A DNA stretch of 64,000 nt from Pontivivens insulae (GCF_900302495.1 NZ_OMKW01000002.1:868001-932000), one strand, 5' to 3'. Positions 18,344 through 27,896 are shown, counted from the first letter of the stretch. The notes: a model not told the origin generated them from the letters alone. Program-made: numbers and translations.

Positions 18344-19186
18344 TCAATCGGTTCTCATGTTGCACATCTTGAAGATTGGGTGCGCCAGCAATTGCGCCGC
18401 TTCTTCATGCATCCGGTCCGACGGATAGCGCATGGATACAGTCGCATCATTGGGGTCCGCGACGCGAGGCGCCTTCATCGCTGTATCGCTTGCCACGTAT
18501 TCAACATAGCAACTCACGTCAGCGCGGATCGCGTTGATCATCTGCCGATTGACGAAACCAGGCGGGCGATCCCGCGCCCGCTGCGGCGTCATGCGGGTTT
18601 CATCGTCGGGACTGTCGGGGGACAGCCAGAGCAGCGCCTTTACGGTTTCGATACTGTTGAGCAGTTCGCGCATACGGGCAATCCACGCATTGCGCAGCTC
18701 AACCTCCACCACGCGGAACCGGTCCGGGCTGGCGCGTTCGAGGGCAACCAGCATGTGCAAGGCAAAACGATAGATGCCGAAATCGATCTCGGGATACAGC
18801 GCCTCCAGCATTTCGCTGACACCTTGCAGCCGTTGATTGCGACGGGGATAGACACTGAACAGCCGGTTGGAGACCAGATGTGCCCCGGTGATGGAGATGA
18901 CGCAAGCGCGCGCCTTTGAGCAGCTTTCCAGAAGCACCGGATCCTTCAGAAAGAAGCCAGCCCCCGCACCCAATTGACCGAAATTGGCCACAGGATATTC
19001 CAGTTGCTCTTCAAGCTGTGCAGGCCACGGCGATTGGGCAAACCGACCATATGTTTCCGATCCTCCAAGACAGGCAATGTAGCTGCCGCTGAGGTCGGGC
19101 TTAGGACCGCGATAGAGCTTTCGCGCACGGCCGTAGCGGTATTCTTGATAATCGAGCCCTGATCGCACAATCGACTGGAATGTCAT
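18344..19186 (-). CDS. DUF6473 family protein
   Basis: 280 residues. YRYGRARKLYRGPKPDLSG and YIACLGGSETYGRFAQSPWP match a family (DUF6473) that I know mainly from Rhodobacteraceae. The GGSETYGRF, ANFGQLGAGAGFF and C-terminal DRMHEEAA segments are arranged like the blocks of an SGNH/GDSL hydrolase (Gly-x-Ser, Gly-x-Asn replaced by GAGAG, Asp-x-x-His). An esterase-type fold is therefore possible, but this is only inference. It is divergent from the 3-hydroxyacyl-CoA dehydrogenase. Confidence 0.8.
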   Translation of the reverse strand: MTFQSIVRSGLDYQEYRYGRARKLYRGPKPDLSGSYIACLGGSETYGRFAQSPWPAQLEEQLEYPVANFGQLGAGAGFFLKDPVLLESCSKARACVISITGAHLVSNRLFSVYPRRNQRLQGVSEMLEALYPEIDFGIYRFALHMLVALERASPDRFRVVEVELRNAWIARMRELLNSIETVKALLWLSPDSPDDETRMTPQRARDRPPGFVNRQMINAIRADVSCYVEYVASDTAMKAPRVADPNDATVSMRYPSDRMHEEAAQLLAHPIFKMCNMRTD

Positions 19187-19306
19187 CCCCGCTCCTCCCG
19201 CTGCAACCCACGCCTAGCAGGGGATTCGTGAACAATTTGCTAATCGGGTTGCAGCCCACGGCCCCGCACGCCTATTGTCCGGGGAACAGAGACAGGGGTG
19301 TTTCGC

Positions 19307-20182
19307 ATGGAAATTCGGACGGTTGGTGTCGTTGGCGCCGGACAGATGGGCAATGGGATTGCGCATGTTTTTGCCCTTGCGGGCTTTGATGTGACCCTCA
19401 ATGACATTTCGCAGGATGCTTTGGATCAGTCCGTCGAGACGATCCGCAACAATCTTGATCGTCAGGTCGGTCGCGGAAAGCTGGAAGAGACTGCGCGGGA
19501 TGCTGCGTTGTCGCGCATCACGACGACCGCGACGCTGTCTGACCTGGGTCCGTCCGATCTGATCATCGAGGCTGCAACAGAGCGTGAGGATATCAAGCAC
19601 GCGATCTTTGCGGAGCTTGCCCCGCATTTGGGCGACCAGACGATCCTGACCTCCAACACCTCTTCGATCTCGATCACGCGGCTTGCCTCCCGCACAGACA
19701 GGCCCGAACGGTTCATGGGGTTCCATTTCATGAACCCTGTCCCGGTGATGAGCCTGGTGGAGCTGATCCGCGGCATCGCGACCAACGCGGAAACCTATGA
19801 CACGCTGTCGGCGGTTGTCGCGACGCTTGGAAAACAGGCCGCGAGCGCTGAAGATTTTCCGGCCTTCATCGTCAATCGCATTCTGATGCCGATGATCAAT
19901 GAGGCAATCTATACCCTTTATGAAGGTGTCGGATCGGTTGAGAGCATCGACACGTCGCTTCGCCTCGGGGCCAATCACCCGATGGGACCACTGGAACTTG
20001 CGGATTTCATCGGGCTCGACACGTGCCTTGCGATCATGAACGTGCTGCATGAAGGACTGGCTGATACGAAATACCGCCCCTGCCCGCTCCTGACCAAGTA
20101 TGTCGAGGCAGGCTGGCTGGGTCGCAAGACCGAGCGCGGCTTTTACGATTATCGCGGTGACGTCCCCATTCCGACACGCTGA
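19307..20182 (+). CDS. 3-hydroxybutyryl-CoA dehydrogenase
   Basis: 291 residues from the ATG preceded by ACAGGGG. The NAD site is VGVVGAGQMGNGIAHVFA, the catalytic segment has ERFMGFHFMNPVPVM (His in FHFMNP), and the C-terminal dimer domain has FPAFIVNRILMPMINEA and HPMGPLELADFIGLD. Its size matches stand-alone PaaH/Hbd enzymes, not the fused FadB. It interconverts acetoacetyl-CoA and 3-hydroxybutyryl-CoA, as used in butyrate or polyhydroxybutyrate metabolism. It is transcribed alone, divergent from the DUF6473 gene. Confidence 0.95.
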   Translation: MEIRTVGVVGAGQMGNGIAHVFALAGFDVTLNDISQDALDQSVETIRNNLDRQVGRGKLEETARDAALSRITTTATLSDLGPSDLIIEAATEREDIKHAIFAELAPHLGDQTILTSNTSSISITRLASRTDRPERFMGFHFMNPVPVMSLVELIRGIATNAETYDTLSAVVATLGKQAASAEDFPAFIVNRILMPMINEAIYTLYEGVGSVESIDTSLRLGANHPMGPLELADFIGLDTCLAIMNVLHEGLADTKYRPCPLLTKYVEAGWLGRKTERGFYDYRGDVPIPTR

Positions 20183-20331
20183 ACTGCCTGCGCAACGCGC
20201 AACAGGGAACAATTATCACTGAATCGTGACGATGTCGCGGATTTGGAAACGATCTGTTCGCTATTCCCCCGGTACACGGATCAGAGAGGCGCCCCATCTT
20301 CTGTCTCAGATGCATTCAACAGGAGATGACG

Positions 20332-20907
20332 ATGCTGACCCGTACCCTTGCCCTGACCACCGCACTCATTGCAGCGCCGCTCGCAGCACAGGCTGATTGG
20401 GAAGTCGATCCGACACATGCCCATATCGAATTTGAAGTAAGCCATCTTGGCTTCTCGAAAACACAAGGCCAGTTTGATCAGTTCGACATCAGCGTCAGCG
20501 GTTTTGACCCAGAAAACATCGAAGCCGTCTCTGTCACTGCGACGATCAATGCGGCCTCCGTCAACACCGGACATGAGCCGCGCGACGCCCACCTGAACCG
20601 TGCGGACTTCCTGGGTACAGACGACTATCCAGAGATCACCTTTGCTTCGACCTCCGTGTCTCAGACAGGTGACAACACGGCAACGATCACCGGCGATCTG
20701 ACGCTTTTGGGCGAAACCCGCGAAGTCACGTTCGACGCGGTGATGAACGCAATCGGACCGAACCCGTTCAACCCCGGTCAGCAGATTGCGGGCTTTACCG
20801 TGAGTGGCGAAGTCAACCGCGCCGATTTCGGCATGGGCTTCGGCGTTCCCGCGATCCCGGCGGAAATCCCCGTCGAGATTAATATTGAGCTTGTCAACAA
20901 CGGCTAA
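20332..20907 (+). CDS. YceI-family periplasmic lipid-binding protein
   Basis: 191 residues. AGGAG lies six bases before the chosen ATG and directly abuts the ATG at 20326, so 20332 is preferred. A signal peptide of about 21 residues ends in AAQA, then DWEVDPTHAHIEFEVSHLG and FSKTQGQFDQFD are typical YceI. The lipocalin-like barrel of this family binds isoprenoid or ubiquinone-like lipids. A cytochrome b561 gene follows, a very common pair, so a role in quinone handling is likely. Confidence 0.93.
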   Translation: MLTRTLALTTALIAAPLAAQADWEVDPTHAHIEFEVSHLGFSKTQGQFDQFDISVSGFDPENIEAVSVTATINAASVNTGHEPRDAHLNRADFLGTDDYPEITFASTSVSQTGDNTATITGDLTLLGETREVTFDAVMNAIGPNPFNPGQQIAGFTVSGEVNRADFGMGFGVPAIPAEIPVEINIELVNNG

Positions 20908-20919
20908 GCTGAGACTGTG

Positions 20920-20950
20920 TCAAAGGCCCCACTAACGTCGGGGCCTTTGA
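20920..20950 (+). terminator. Terminator or attenuator between yceI and cytochrome b561
   Basis: A perfect 11-bp inverted repeat (TCAAAGGCCCC/GGGGCCTTTGA) with a 9-base loop sits 13 bases after the yceI stop and 20 bases before the cytochrome start. There is no T-run beyond the stem, so termination may be partial. Confidence 0.75.
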
Positions 20951-20970
20951 CCGAACAGGAGGGCACCCTC

Positions 20971-21540
20971 ATGCAGATCACCAATTCGACCCGACGCTGG
21001 GGCGTGATCACCCGGGCCATTCACTGGGTTACAGCCGGTATCCTGCTTTGGACCCTCGGGCTTGGCATTTACATGACGAATTTCGTATCGGACCCGCTGA
21101 GCCAGTTTGCTCTTACCCAGACCCACAAAAGCTGGGGCTTCGTCGTATTCGCACTCGCCGTTCTTCGCGTCCTTTGGCTTGCCGTTGCGGGCAAGCGCCC
21201 GACTTTGCCAGGCGACACGCCGGCATGGCAGCGGAAGGCGGCACATGCCTCACATATTCTGCTTTACCTGATGATCTTCCTGATGCCGCTCTCAGGCTGG
21301 GTGATGAGCGCCGCAGCACCCATTCAGGATTTGCTCAACATCGAAAACAAAGTGTTTAACGTGCTAGTCCTTCCCGATCCCTGGGTTCCCGGCGTTGCAT
21401 GGATCGAGACGGTTGCCTGGTGGGTGCATTACATCTCTGGCATTACGCTGGCACTGGTGTTGGTCGCGCATGTCGGCGCGGCGTTGAAGCACCATTTCAA
21501 GGATCGAGACGACGTCTTGAAGCGCATGACAACCGGATGA
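20971..21540 (+). CDS. Cytochrome b561-family protein
   Basis: 189 residues from the ATG eight bases after AGGAGG. There are four transmembrane helices. Candidate haem-ligand histidines lie in RAIHWVTAG, TQTHKSWGF, HASHILLYL and LVAHVGAALKHH. The protein is a di-haem inner-membrane electron carrier that takes electrons from quinol. It pairs with the YceI gene just upstream, from which it is separated by a stem-loop. It converges on ptsH with three bases between the stops. Confidence 0.93.
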   Translation: MQITNSTRRWGVITRAIHWVTAGILLWTLGLGIYMTNFVSDPLSQFALTQTHKSWGFVVFALAVLRVLWLAVAGKRPTLPGDTPAWQRKAAHASHILLYLMIFLMPLSGWVMSAAAPIQDLLNIENKVFNVLVLPDPWVPGVAWIETVAWWVHYISGITLALVLVAHVGAALKHHFKDRDDVLKRMTTG

Positions 21541-21543
21541 GGG

Positions 21544-21810
21544 TTACTCGCCCTCGCCAAAGCGATCCGCGAGCAGCGCTTCCAACGCCTCACACAAGGC
21601 GTCGCCATCCGGGCCGTGGGTTGTCACGACGATCGAGGTGCCTTGCGCTGCTTCCAGCATCAGCAAACCCATGATCGAATCGCCCGATACGGTTTCCCCA
21701 TTACGCGTCACGGCGGCGGTCGCATCAAACTGCTCCACGCATTCAACAAACTTGGCAGATGCCCGTGCGTGCAGGCCCTTGCGGTTAATGATGTCGAGGG
21801 TCTTCTTCAT
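21544..21810 (-). CDS. ptsH: HPr-family phosphocarrier protein
   Basis: 88 residues. RKGLHARASAKF contains the phospho-accepting His14, and GDSIMGLLML contains the regulatory serine (about Ser45) that HprK phosphorylates. With no sugar permease nearby, this HPr acts in the regulatory phosphotransfer chain typical of alphaproteobacteria. Its start overlaps the end of the EIIA gene by four bases. It is last in the minus-strand run chvI-chvG-hprK-rapZ-EIIA-ptsH. Confidence 0.95.
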   Translation of the reverse strand: MKKTLDIINRKGLHARASAKFVECVEQFDATAAVTRNGETVSGDSIMGLLMLEAAQGTSIVVTTHGPDGDALCEALEALLADRFGEGE

Positions 21811-22208
21811 GTCGCTCGCTCCGTGGGGCCACCGCGGCTGTTGATGTATCGACGACCGGATTCGACTGCAGAGGCGACGGCCGATTTGCGATCCAAGTGC
21901 CGCGCTTTGGCCAATTGCACCAACATCGGCAGATTCGCGCCGTAGAGCACATCCATGTCAGGTTGGTTGCATGCCTTCATGGCAAGGTTCGAAGGCGTCG
22001 ATCCAAACAGGTCAGTGACCAATACAACGCCGTCCCCTCGGTCCACATCGTTTGACGCCGCACAAATTTCATTCTGTCGTGTTTCGAGGCTATCTTCCGG
22101 GCCGACGGATATCGCCCTCGCCGCTTCGAGGGGCCCAACAACATGCTCAAGGGCGGCGAGATACTCCTTCGCCAGACCACCATGAGCAACAATCACAATT
22201 CCGATCAC
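21807..22208 (-). CDS. PTS EIIA component, mannose family
   Basis: 133 residues from a GTG start giving MIGIVIVAHGGLAKEYL. Upstream in-frame starts would run into rapZ, so the GTG 37 bases after the rapZ stop is preferred. His9 in VAHGG is the phosphorylation site, and VLVTDLFGSTPSNLAMK is the EIIA-Man signature. No EIIB, IIC or IID partner exists here, so it probably has a regulatory role, as in other alphaproteobacteria where it sits between rapZ and ptsH. Confidence 0.92.
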   Translation of the reverse strand: MIGIVIVAHGGLAKEYLAALEHVVGPLEAARAISVGPEDSLETRQNEICAASNDVDRGDGVVLVTDLFGSTPSNLAMKACNQPDMDVLYGANLPMLVQLAKARHLDRKSAVASAVESGRRYINSRGGPTERAT

Positions 22209-22245
22209 GCCTAAGACCCCGGTTTCGCGCCGTTCACGCGGGCTG

Positions 22246-23133
22246 CTAACCGGTTTGTCCGGCGCGCCGTTCCATTTCCCTGTGGCGAATAGATACAAGC
22301 CACCCATCAGCGGCAAGCTCTTTTGCAACTCTTTCGGTCATATAGACAGAGCGATGACGCCCCCCTGTGCATCCAAAACCGATTGAAAAATAAGCCTTCC
22401 CCTCGGCCCGGTAGGCCGGGATCAGAAGGCGCAGCAAAGACAGCGTGCGCTGAAGGAATTCATCGTGGTTGGGGTCGGCCTGGACGTGAGTCGCAACAGC
22501 CACGTCCTGTCCGGTCAGCGGACGCAGCGCCTCTACCCAATGCGGATTTTGCAGGAACCGGCAGTCGAGCACCATATCCAACCCGTGTGGAATTCCGCGC
22601 TTGTAGCTGAAGCTTTGCACGCTCAGCGATAAAGTATGGGTGTCACTCTCACCAAACAGAGTTGCGAGCTGTGTTTTCAGCTCGTGCGGTGAGAGGTCAG
22701 ATGTGTCGATGAGAGTATCTGCCGAGTCGCGCACACGGCTCAGCAGCTCCAGTTCCTCGGCGATTGCCGCATCGGGACTTGCATGGTCGTCAAACGGGTG
22801 TCGCCGCCGGGTTTCGGAGAACCGTCGCAAAAGTGTCTCGGGTGTCGCATCGAGGTAAAGCACACTCGCGGCCACACTTTCCCGCGCGCGCAACCAACCC
22901 AGAATGGCCATCAACCCGGCGGCGGAAAATCCGCGCGTGCGAATATCGACGCCGATGGCAATCGATTGGCCGCTGGGTGCAGCGCGCACGACCTCTTTGA
23001 TCAGTGACAGCGGAAGATTGTCGATCGCTTCAAATCCCAGATCTTCCAGAACCCGGATCGCCGTTATCCTCCCAGCACCCGATGGCCCGGTCACAAGCAC
23101 AACGGGGGTTTGATCGGGTGAGCCAGCGCGCAT
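22246..23133 (-). CDS. rapZ: RapZ/YvcJ-family nucleotide-binding regulator
   Basis: 295 residues. The N-terminal P-loop region reads GPSGAGRIT (16-24), where the invariant Walker A Lys is Arg22. It continues DLGFEAIDNLPLSLI and GVDIRTRGFS. The C-terminal domain has FSIGFGCTGGRHRSVYMTERVA, which in E. coli RapZ binds RNA and glucosamine-6-phosphate. RapZ controls amino-sugar supply by guiding RNase E to GlmZ in enterobacteria; in alphaproteobacteria the role is unsettled. It lies between hprK and EIIA, three bases from hprK, suggesting a link to PTS signalling. Confidence 0.92.
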   Translation of the reverse strand: MRAGSPDQTPVVLVTGPSGAGRITAIRVLEDLGFEAIDNLPLSLIKEVVRAAPSGQSIAIGVDIRTRGFSAAGLMAILGWLRARESVAASVLYLDATPETLLRRFSETRRRHPFDDHASPDAAIAEELELLSRVRDSADTLIDTSDLSPHELKTQLATLFGESDTHTLSLSVQSFSYKRGIPHGLDMVLDCRFLQNPHWVEALRPLTGQDVAVATHVQADPNHDEFLQRTLSLLRLLIPAYRAEGKAYFSIGFGCTGGRHRSVYMTERVAKELAADGWLVSIRHREMERRAGQTG

Positions 23134-23136
23134 CAG

Positions 23137-23574
23137 TCAGTGTCCTGCCAGAATGTCGAGAGTTGCAGCGCCAGACAGCCACAGCCAGACAGTGTCTGCA
23201 AGGGCTACGACATCGCGCCCGCACAAGGATGGAATATCAACGCCATCATGTGTCCAGATCTGCGGCTCCGGCATCCTGCTGGTCGGTCGCCGATCGAGAT
23301 CGAGGTGAAGCACCACCGGTGCGGGCGACGATGCTGCCAACCCAACCAGGCCGATCCCCCGCGCCTCCACCCTGCCCCGCAACGGTGCAGGGGCAGAGGC
23401 AACCAAAGACCCGTTCTGCCGCGACAGAACCGTGCGATCATCAGCGATCAACATCGCCCCGCGCGCCAGCAATGCTAAGACCAAAGTTGACTTCCCAGAG
23501 CCTGACGCCCCTGTCACAAGCACGCCGCCCCGCGGGCCGGACACGGCGCTGGCATGGATAGTCCGCGACACCAA
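23137..23574 (-). CDS. hprK: Short HPr kinase/phosphorylase (C-terminal domain only)
   Basis: 145 residues, under half the length of Gram-positive HprK (about 310). The kinase domain alone is present, with Walker A GASGSGKST (22-30) and the following LIADDRTVL segment. It lacks the N-terminal regulatory domain, as is usual in alphaproteobacteria. It phosphorylates and dephosphorylates the serine of HPr. It begins two bases after chvG ends, so it is coupled to the two-component system. Confidence 0.92.
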   Translation of the reverse strand: MVSRTIHASAVSGPRGGVLVTGASGSGKSTLVLALLARGAMLIADDRTVLSRQNGSLVASAPAPLRGRVEARGIGLVGLAASSPAPVVLHLDLDRRPTSRMPEPQIWTHDGVDIPSLCGRDVVALADTVWLWLSGAATLDILAGH

Positions 23575-23576
23575 TC

Positions 23577-25250
23577 TTAGAGCGGAAGGCGCACGGTGAA
23601 TCGTGCCCCCAGACGCGTCCCATCCTCAGTCTCGATATTTCCAGCAACGATCGTGCCGCCATGCGCCTCGACGATCTGTTTTGAGATCGCAAGGCCGAGG
23701 CCCGAGTGATTTCCAAATTCCTGACCTGGACGCGAGGAATAGAAGCGAGAGAAAACATCGGCCAGATTTTCGGGCGGTATTCCCGGCCCGGTGTCGCTGA
23801 CCTCCACCACGGCAAAGCCACCATCCTGGCGCACCGTTGCTGTGACCTTGTCACCCTCTTCCGAGAAGCTGATCGCATTCGTTATCAGGTTCACAAAGAC
23901 CTGCGCGAGCCGCCCCTCTATCCCCTTCACCTGCAAGGCTTCGGCCTGAAGATCGGTTTCGAGCGCGGCGCCTTTATCCTCAGCAGACTGTCGATTGTAG
24001 TCGACAAGAGACGCGATCAGCGCAGAGAGGTCGAAGCTTTCCATCTCTTCCCGCACAAGCTCGCTGTCCAGCCGCGACGCATTCGAGATATCCGTCACCA
24101 GACGGTCGAGGCGTTGCACATCCTTTGCAATCACATCGAGCAATTTCTGGCGCTGCTCATCTGTCCGCGCATAGTGCATGGTTTCGACGGCGGATCGCAG
24201 CGACGTCAGAGGATTTTTGATCTCATGCGCCACGTCAGCAGCGAAAACCTCATTCGCTTCAATGCGTTCGTAGAGCGCTTGGGTCATCAGGATCAGGCTG
24301 CGGGACAGTTCTCCAATCTCATCAGGGCGACCTGTCAGGTCCGGAAAGTTGATCCGCTCCGGCGCCATGGATCGAGTCGAGCCACTCGCCTCCTGCGCAG
24401 TCAGCGCCAGAACCCGCAGGGGACGTGCAATCGAACGGGCAAGAATAACAGAAAGCGCAATTGAGACGGTCAGCGCTAGCAAGAAGATTGTCATCAATTG
24501 GCGACGCTCTCCGGCGGCGGCGGCATCAATCTCACCCGCCAACGTGCTAAGCATAAGCACGCCTGCCGGGCCATTTGCGCTCGGGATTGGGAGAGCGAGC
24601 ATCAGAACGAATGCACCATCACTGTTCCGAACAATGCTGGCACGCTCACGTCCATCGAGCGCGGGCGCTGCAAATGCGCGCGCCTCCTCACGGCTCATCA
24701 GGTTCACCTGCTCACCGCTCGATCGGACCAAAGAGGCGAGGCGCTCTAGAACGAGATCAAAGGCCGTGAGCTGCACCGCCGCCATCTGACCGTCAGCTTC
24801 GTGCACGTTGATCGCAAGCACACGGGAACCTTGCGTGTCATAAAGCCGAACCGCGGCCCCGGCCAAGGGACCGACCCGCGCCAAGAGCTCCACGGCGCGA
24901 TCACTGTCGAGGCCGTTATCCTGATCGATGGCAAAAAGCCCCAGCGTCTCAGCTATGATTAAGCCATCACGCTCCAACGCTTGCACGCGCTGTTCGATCA
25001 GTGACCGCTCAAATTGGTTCAGGAACAGGATTCCCGTCACCAGCACAATCTGAGCGATCAGGTTGAACAGCACAATCTTCCGGGCAATTGGCGACGCGCT
25101 GTAAAGTTGACCATCTTGGAGAGAGGTCGAGCCGGTCTCAACCTCACCCGAACCGTCATGATCGACCTTTTGCAGGCTAATACCGCGCCCGCGTTCCAGT
25201 CGCGGCAGCGCAAGACGTGATGCCTGGCGTTGCCGCCCCTGATCGCTCAC
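23577..25250 (-). CDS. chvG: ChvG/ExoS-type sensor histidine kinase
   Basis: 557 residues: cytosolic N-tail, TM1 about 59-77, a periplasmic sensor region of about 170 residues (VRLYDTQGSRVLAINVHEA), TM2 about 252-272, HAMP, then the His-kinase domain with DVAHEIKNPLTS (phospho-His342). The N-box is LITNAISFSE; GPGIPPENLADVFSRFYSSRP and SGLGLAISKQIVEAHGG follow. ChvG senses acid and envelope stress in rhizobia and Agrobacterium and phosphorylates ChvI. The gene starts directly where chvI ends. Confidence 0.95.
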   Translation of the reverse strand: MSDQGRQRQASRLALPRLERGRGISLQKVDHDGSGEVETGSTSLQDGQLYSASPIARKIVLFNLIAQIVLVTGILFLNQFERSLIEQRVQALERDGLIIAETLGLFAIDQDNGLDSDRAVELLARVGPLAGAAVRLYDTQGSRVLAINVHEADGQMAAVQLTAFDLVLERLASLVRSSGEQVNLMSREEARAFAAPALDGRERASIVRNSDGAFVLMLALPIPSANGPAGVLMLSTLAGEIDAAAAGERRQLMTIFLLALTVSIALSVILARSIARPLRVLALTAQEASGSTRSMAPERINFPDLTGRPDEIGELSRSLILMTQALYERIEANEVFAADVAHEIKNPLTSLRSAVETMHYARTDEQRQKLLDVIAKDVQRLDRLVTDISNASRLDSELVREEMESFDLSALIASLVDYNRQSAEDKGAALETDLQAEALQVKGIEGRLAQVFVNLITNAISFSEEGDKVTATVRQDGGFAVVEVSDTGPGIPPENLADVFSRFYSSRPGQEFGNHSGLGLAISKQIVEAHGGTIVAGNIETEDGTRLGARFTVRLPL

Positions 25251-25949
25251 CTACACCTCCGTGTAGCGGTAGCCGACACCGTAGAGCGTCTCGATAGAAG
25301 CGAAGCTGTCATCGACCTTCTTGAACTTCTTGCGGACGCGCTTGATGTGGCTGTCGATGGTACGATCGTCGACATAGACCTGATCGTCATATGCGGCGTC
25401 CATCAGCTGATCGCGATTCTTCACAAAACCGGGCCGGGTTGCCAGCGCCTCAAGGATCAGAAACTCGGTCACGGTCAGCGAGATCGGGGTGCCCGCCCAA
25501 GTGACCGTGTGGCGCAAGCTGTCCATTGTGAGCTTTCCGCGCTTCATCGTTGTTTCGGCATCATCCGCGCCGTCGAGGTTCTCGCGAGCCTCGCGCCGCC
25601 GCAGAACAGCGCGAATCCGCTCCAAGAGCAAGCGTTGCGAGAAGGGCTTGCGCACATAGTCGTCCGCCCCCATCCGCAGGCCCAGCACCTCATCAATCTC
25701 TTCATCCTTCGACGTCAGGAAGATGACCGGAAGATCGCTTTGCTGGCGCAGACGACGCAAAAGCTCCATCCCGTCCATGCGCGGCATCTTGATGTCAAAC
25801 ACGGCAAGATCGACCGGGTCGCGCGTCAACTCAGGCAGAGCCGCGGCTCCGTCGCCGAATGTGACAACCTCGAACCCCTCAGCCTCAAGCACCATTGAGA
25901 CTGACATCAGGATATTCTGATCGTCGTCGACAAGGGCAATGCGCGCCAT
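25251..25949 (-). CDS. chvI: ChvI-type response regulator
   Basis: 232 residues from [10 protein letters not shown], which has GGGGGA eight bases upstream; an in-frame ATG 21 bases earlier is less likely. The receiver domain has phospho-Asp52 in [13 protein letters not shown] and KPFSQRLL. The OmpR-type winged helix ends with [17 protein letters not shown] and [10 protein letters not shown]. It should be activated by ChvG, encoded immediately downstream. It is divergent from pckA, and ChvI controls pckA in Agrobacterium (prior knowledge). The 282-bp gap between them may hold ChvI sites. Confidence 0.95.
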   Translation of the reverse strand: MARIALVDDDQNILMSVSMVLEAEGFEVVTFGDGAAALPELTRDPVDLAVFDIKMPRMDGMELLRRLRQQSDLPVIFLTSKDEEIDEVLGLRMGADDYVRKPFSQRLLLERIRAVLRRREARENLDGADDAETTMKRGKLTMDSLRHTVTWAGTPISLTVTEFLILEALATRPGFVKNRDQLMDAAYDDQVYVDDRTIDSHIKRVRKKFKKVDDSFASIETLYGVGYRYTEV

Positions 25950-26231
25950 AGTTGAATCCCCCACGTTCATTCACCAACCAATATCCCCGCCCCCCAACTT
26001 TTTCGCAAGCCGTTCGACGAATTTCCTGACTCAAAGCGCTTGCGGAAGAAAATACCAAAAATTGCGCACTAGATTTACAAAAAGGTCGCATTTAAGGAGG
26101 GGGTGTCACCGTCTGACCAGCGCTCACGCGCCGCGAAACTGGCCCTTCGCGACCGGTCGGACACCATTTCGAATGCGGGGCGCGCCGCCACCACTTTTGC
26201 GTGTCCCTTCGCCTTCGGGAGAGCATCAGAG

Positions 26232-27836
26232 ATGCAAACCGGTACGGTTAATCCGACCCAAACGCTCGAATTGACGGGCATTAAGGGCGTGCGCGCCGCT
26301 CATTACAATCTGCTGGAACCTGCGCTGGTCGAAACAGCCTGCTGCAGGGGGGAAGGTACGATTGGTCAGGGCGGGGCGTTCCTCGTTTCCACTGGCAAGC
26401 ACACGGGACGGTCCCCCAAGGACAAGTTCGTGGTGCGCACGGCCTCCGTTGAGGACTCGATCTGGTGGGACAACAACGCCCCCATGACGCCAGATGCATT
26501 CGACACGCTGCACGCTGACATGCTCGCCCATGTCGAAGGCGGTGAGTTGTTTGTTCAGGACCTTTATGGCGGGGCGGATCCGGCGCACCGCCTCAACGTT
26601 CGCGTTGTGACAGAGCTTGCCTGGCATAACCTTTTCATCCGCCACCTGCTGCGCCGTCCAGAATTGGACGAACTCGCAGCATTTGTGCCGGAGTTCACCA
26701 TCCTGAACTGCCCCAGCTTCAAGGCTGATCCGGCCCGCCATGGGTGCCGGTCCGACGTCGTGATCGCGCTGAACTTCGACAAGAAGATGATCCTGATCGG
26801 CGGAACGTCCTATGCGGGTGAGAATAAGAAAAGCGTCTTTACCCTGCTGAACTACCTTCTACCGGAAAAGGGCGTGATGCCGATGCATTGCTCGGCCAAT
26901 CACGCGGCGGACGACGCGGATGATGTTGCGGTCTTCTTTGGCCTTTCGGGCACGGGCAAGACAACTCTGTCAGCAGATCCCAACCGCGTCCTGATCGGTG
27001 ATGATGAACACGGCTGGTCTGATGAGGGCACCTTCAACTTTGAGGGTGGCTGCTATGCCAAGACCATCGACCTGAACCCGGAGGCGGAGCCAGAAATTTA
27101 CGGCACCACCAAGATGTTTGGCACCGTAATCGAGAATATGGTGTTCGATCCGCACACCAAGGAACTCGATTTTCAGGATGACAGCCTGACGCCCAATATG
27201 CGGTGCGCCTATCCGTTGCACTATATCTCGAATGCGTCAGAGACGGCTCGCGGAGGCACGCCGAAGAACATCGTCATGTTGACCTGCGATGCATTCGGTG
27301 TCTTGCCGCCCATCGCGCGGCTGACCCCGGCTCAGGCAATGTATCACTTCCTGTCCGGTTTCACCTCCAAGGTGGCGGGCACAGAGAAGGGCGTGACAGA
27401 GCCTCAACCGACGTTCTCTACCTGCTTCGGCGCTCCGTTCATGCCGCGTCGACCGGAAGTCTATGGCGCACTGCTGCGTGACAAGATCGCCGAGCATGGT
27501 GCAACCTGCTGGCTGGTCAATACCGGCTGGACCGGTGGCGCCTATGGCACCGGCTCCCGTATGCCGATCCGCGCGACCCGCGGATTGTTGACCGCTGCGC
27601 TGAACGGTTCGCTCAACAGCGCGGAGTTCCGGCGCGATCCGAACTTCGGGTTTGACGTCCCTGTCGCCGTGGACGGCGTGGACAACGCGCTGCTCGATCC
27701 GCGCAGCACCTGGGCGGATGCCGCGGCCTATGATGCGCAAGCCGAAAAGCTGGTCAGCATGTTTGCCGAGAACTTTGCGCAATATGAACAGCACGTGGAT
27801 GCCGATGTGATGGAAGCCGCGGTCACCGCCGCTTGA
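26232..27836 (+). CDS. pckA: Phosphoenolpyruvate carboxykinase (ATP)
   Basis: 534 residues from the ATG with GGGAGAG upstream; an open frame reaching back to 26103 has no such support. The enzyme converts oxaloacetate to PEP at the start of gluconeogenesis. [19 protein letters not shown] is the substrate-binding segment, [16 protein letters not shown] is the kinase P-loop, and LIGDDEHGW is the metal-binding loop. [17 protein letters not shown] is also typical. It is transcribed alone, with a terminator 24 bases after its stop, and divergently from chvI. Confidence 0.97.
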   Translation: MQTGTVNPTQTLELTGIKGVRAAHYNLLEPALVETACCRGEGTIGQGGAFLVSTGKHTGRSPKDKFVVRTASVEDSIWWDNNAPMTPDAFDTLHADMLAHVEGGELFVQDLYGGADPAHRLNVRVVTELAWHNLFIRHLLRRPELDELAAFVPEFTILNCPSFKADPARHGCRSDVVIALNFDKKMILIGGTSYAGENKKSVFTLLNYLLPEKGVMPMHCSANHAADDADDVAVFFGLSGTGKTTLSADPNRVLIGDDEHGWSDEGTFNFEGGCYAKTIDLNPEAEPEIYGTTKMFGTVIENMVFDPHTKELDFQDDSLTPNMRCAYPLHYISNASETARGGTPKNIVMLTCDAFGVLPPIARLTPAQAMYHFLSGFTSKVAGTEKGVTEPQPTFSTCFGAPFMPRRPEVYGALLRDKIAEHGATCWLVNTGWTGGAYGTGSRMPIRATRGLLTAALNGSLNSAEFRRDPNFGFDVPVAVDGVDNALLDPRSTWADAAAYDAQAEKLVSMFAENFAQYEQHVDADVMEAAVTAA

Positions 27837-27859
27837 TTTCACCGATCGTCTGACGATTT

Positions 27860-27896
27860 GGGGCCGGTGCGCGATCTGCATCGGCCCCTTTCTTTT
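27860..27896 (+). terminator. Rho-independent terminator of pckA
   Basis: An 11-bp stem GGGGCCGGTGC/GCATCGGCCCC (one G-T pair) with a 7-base loop is followed by TTTCTTTT. Confidence 0.9.
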
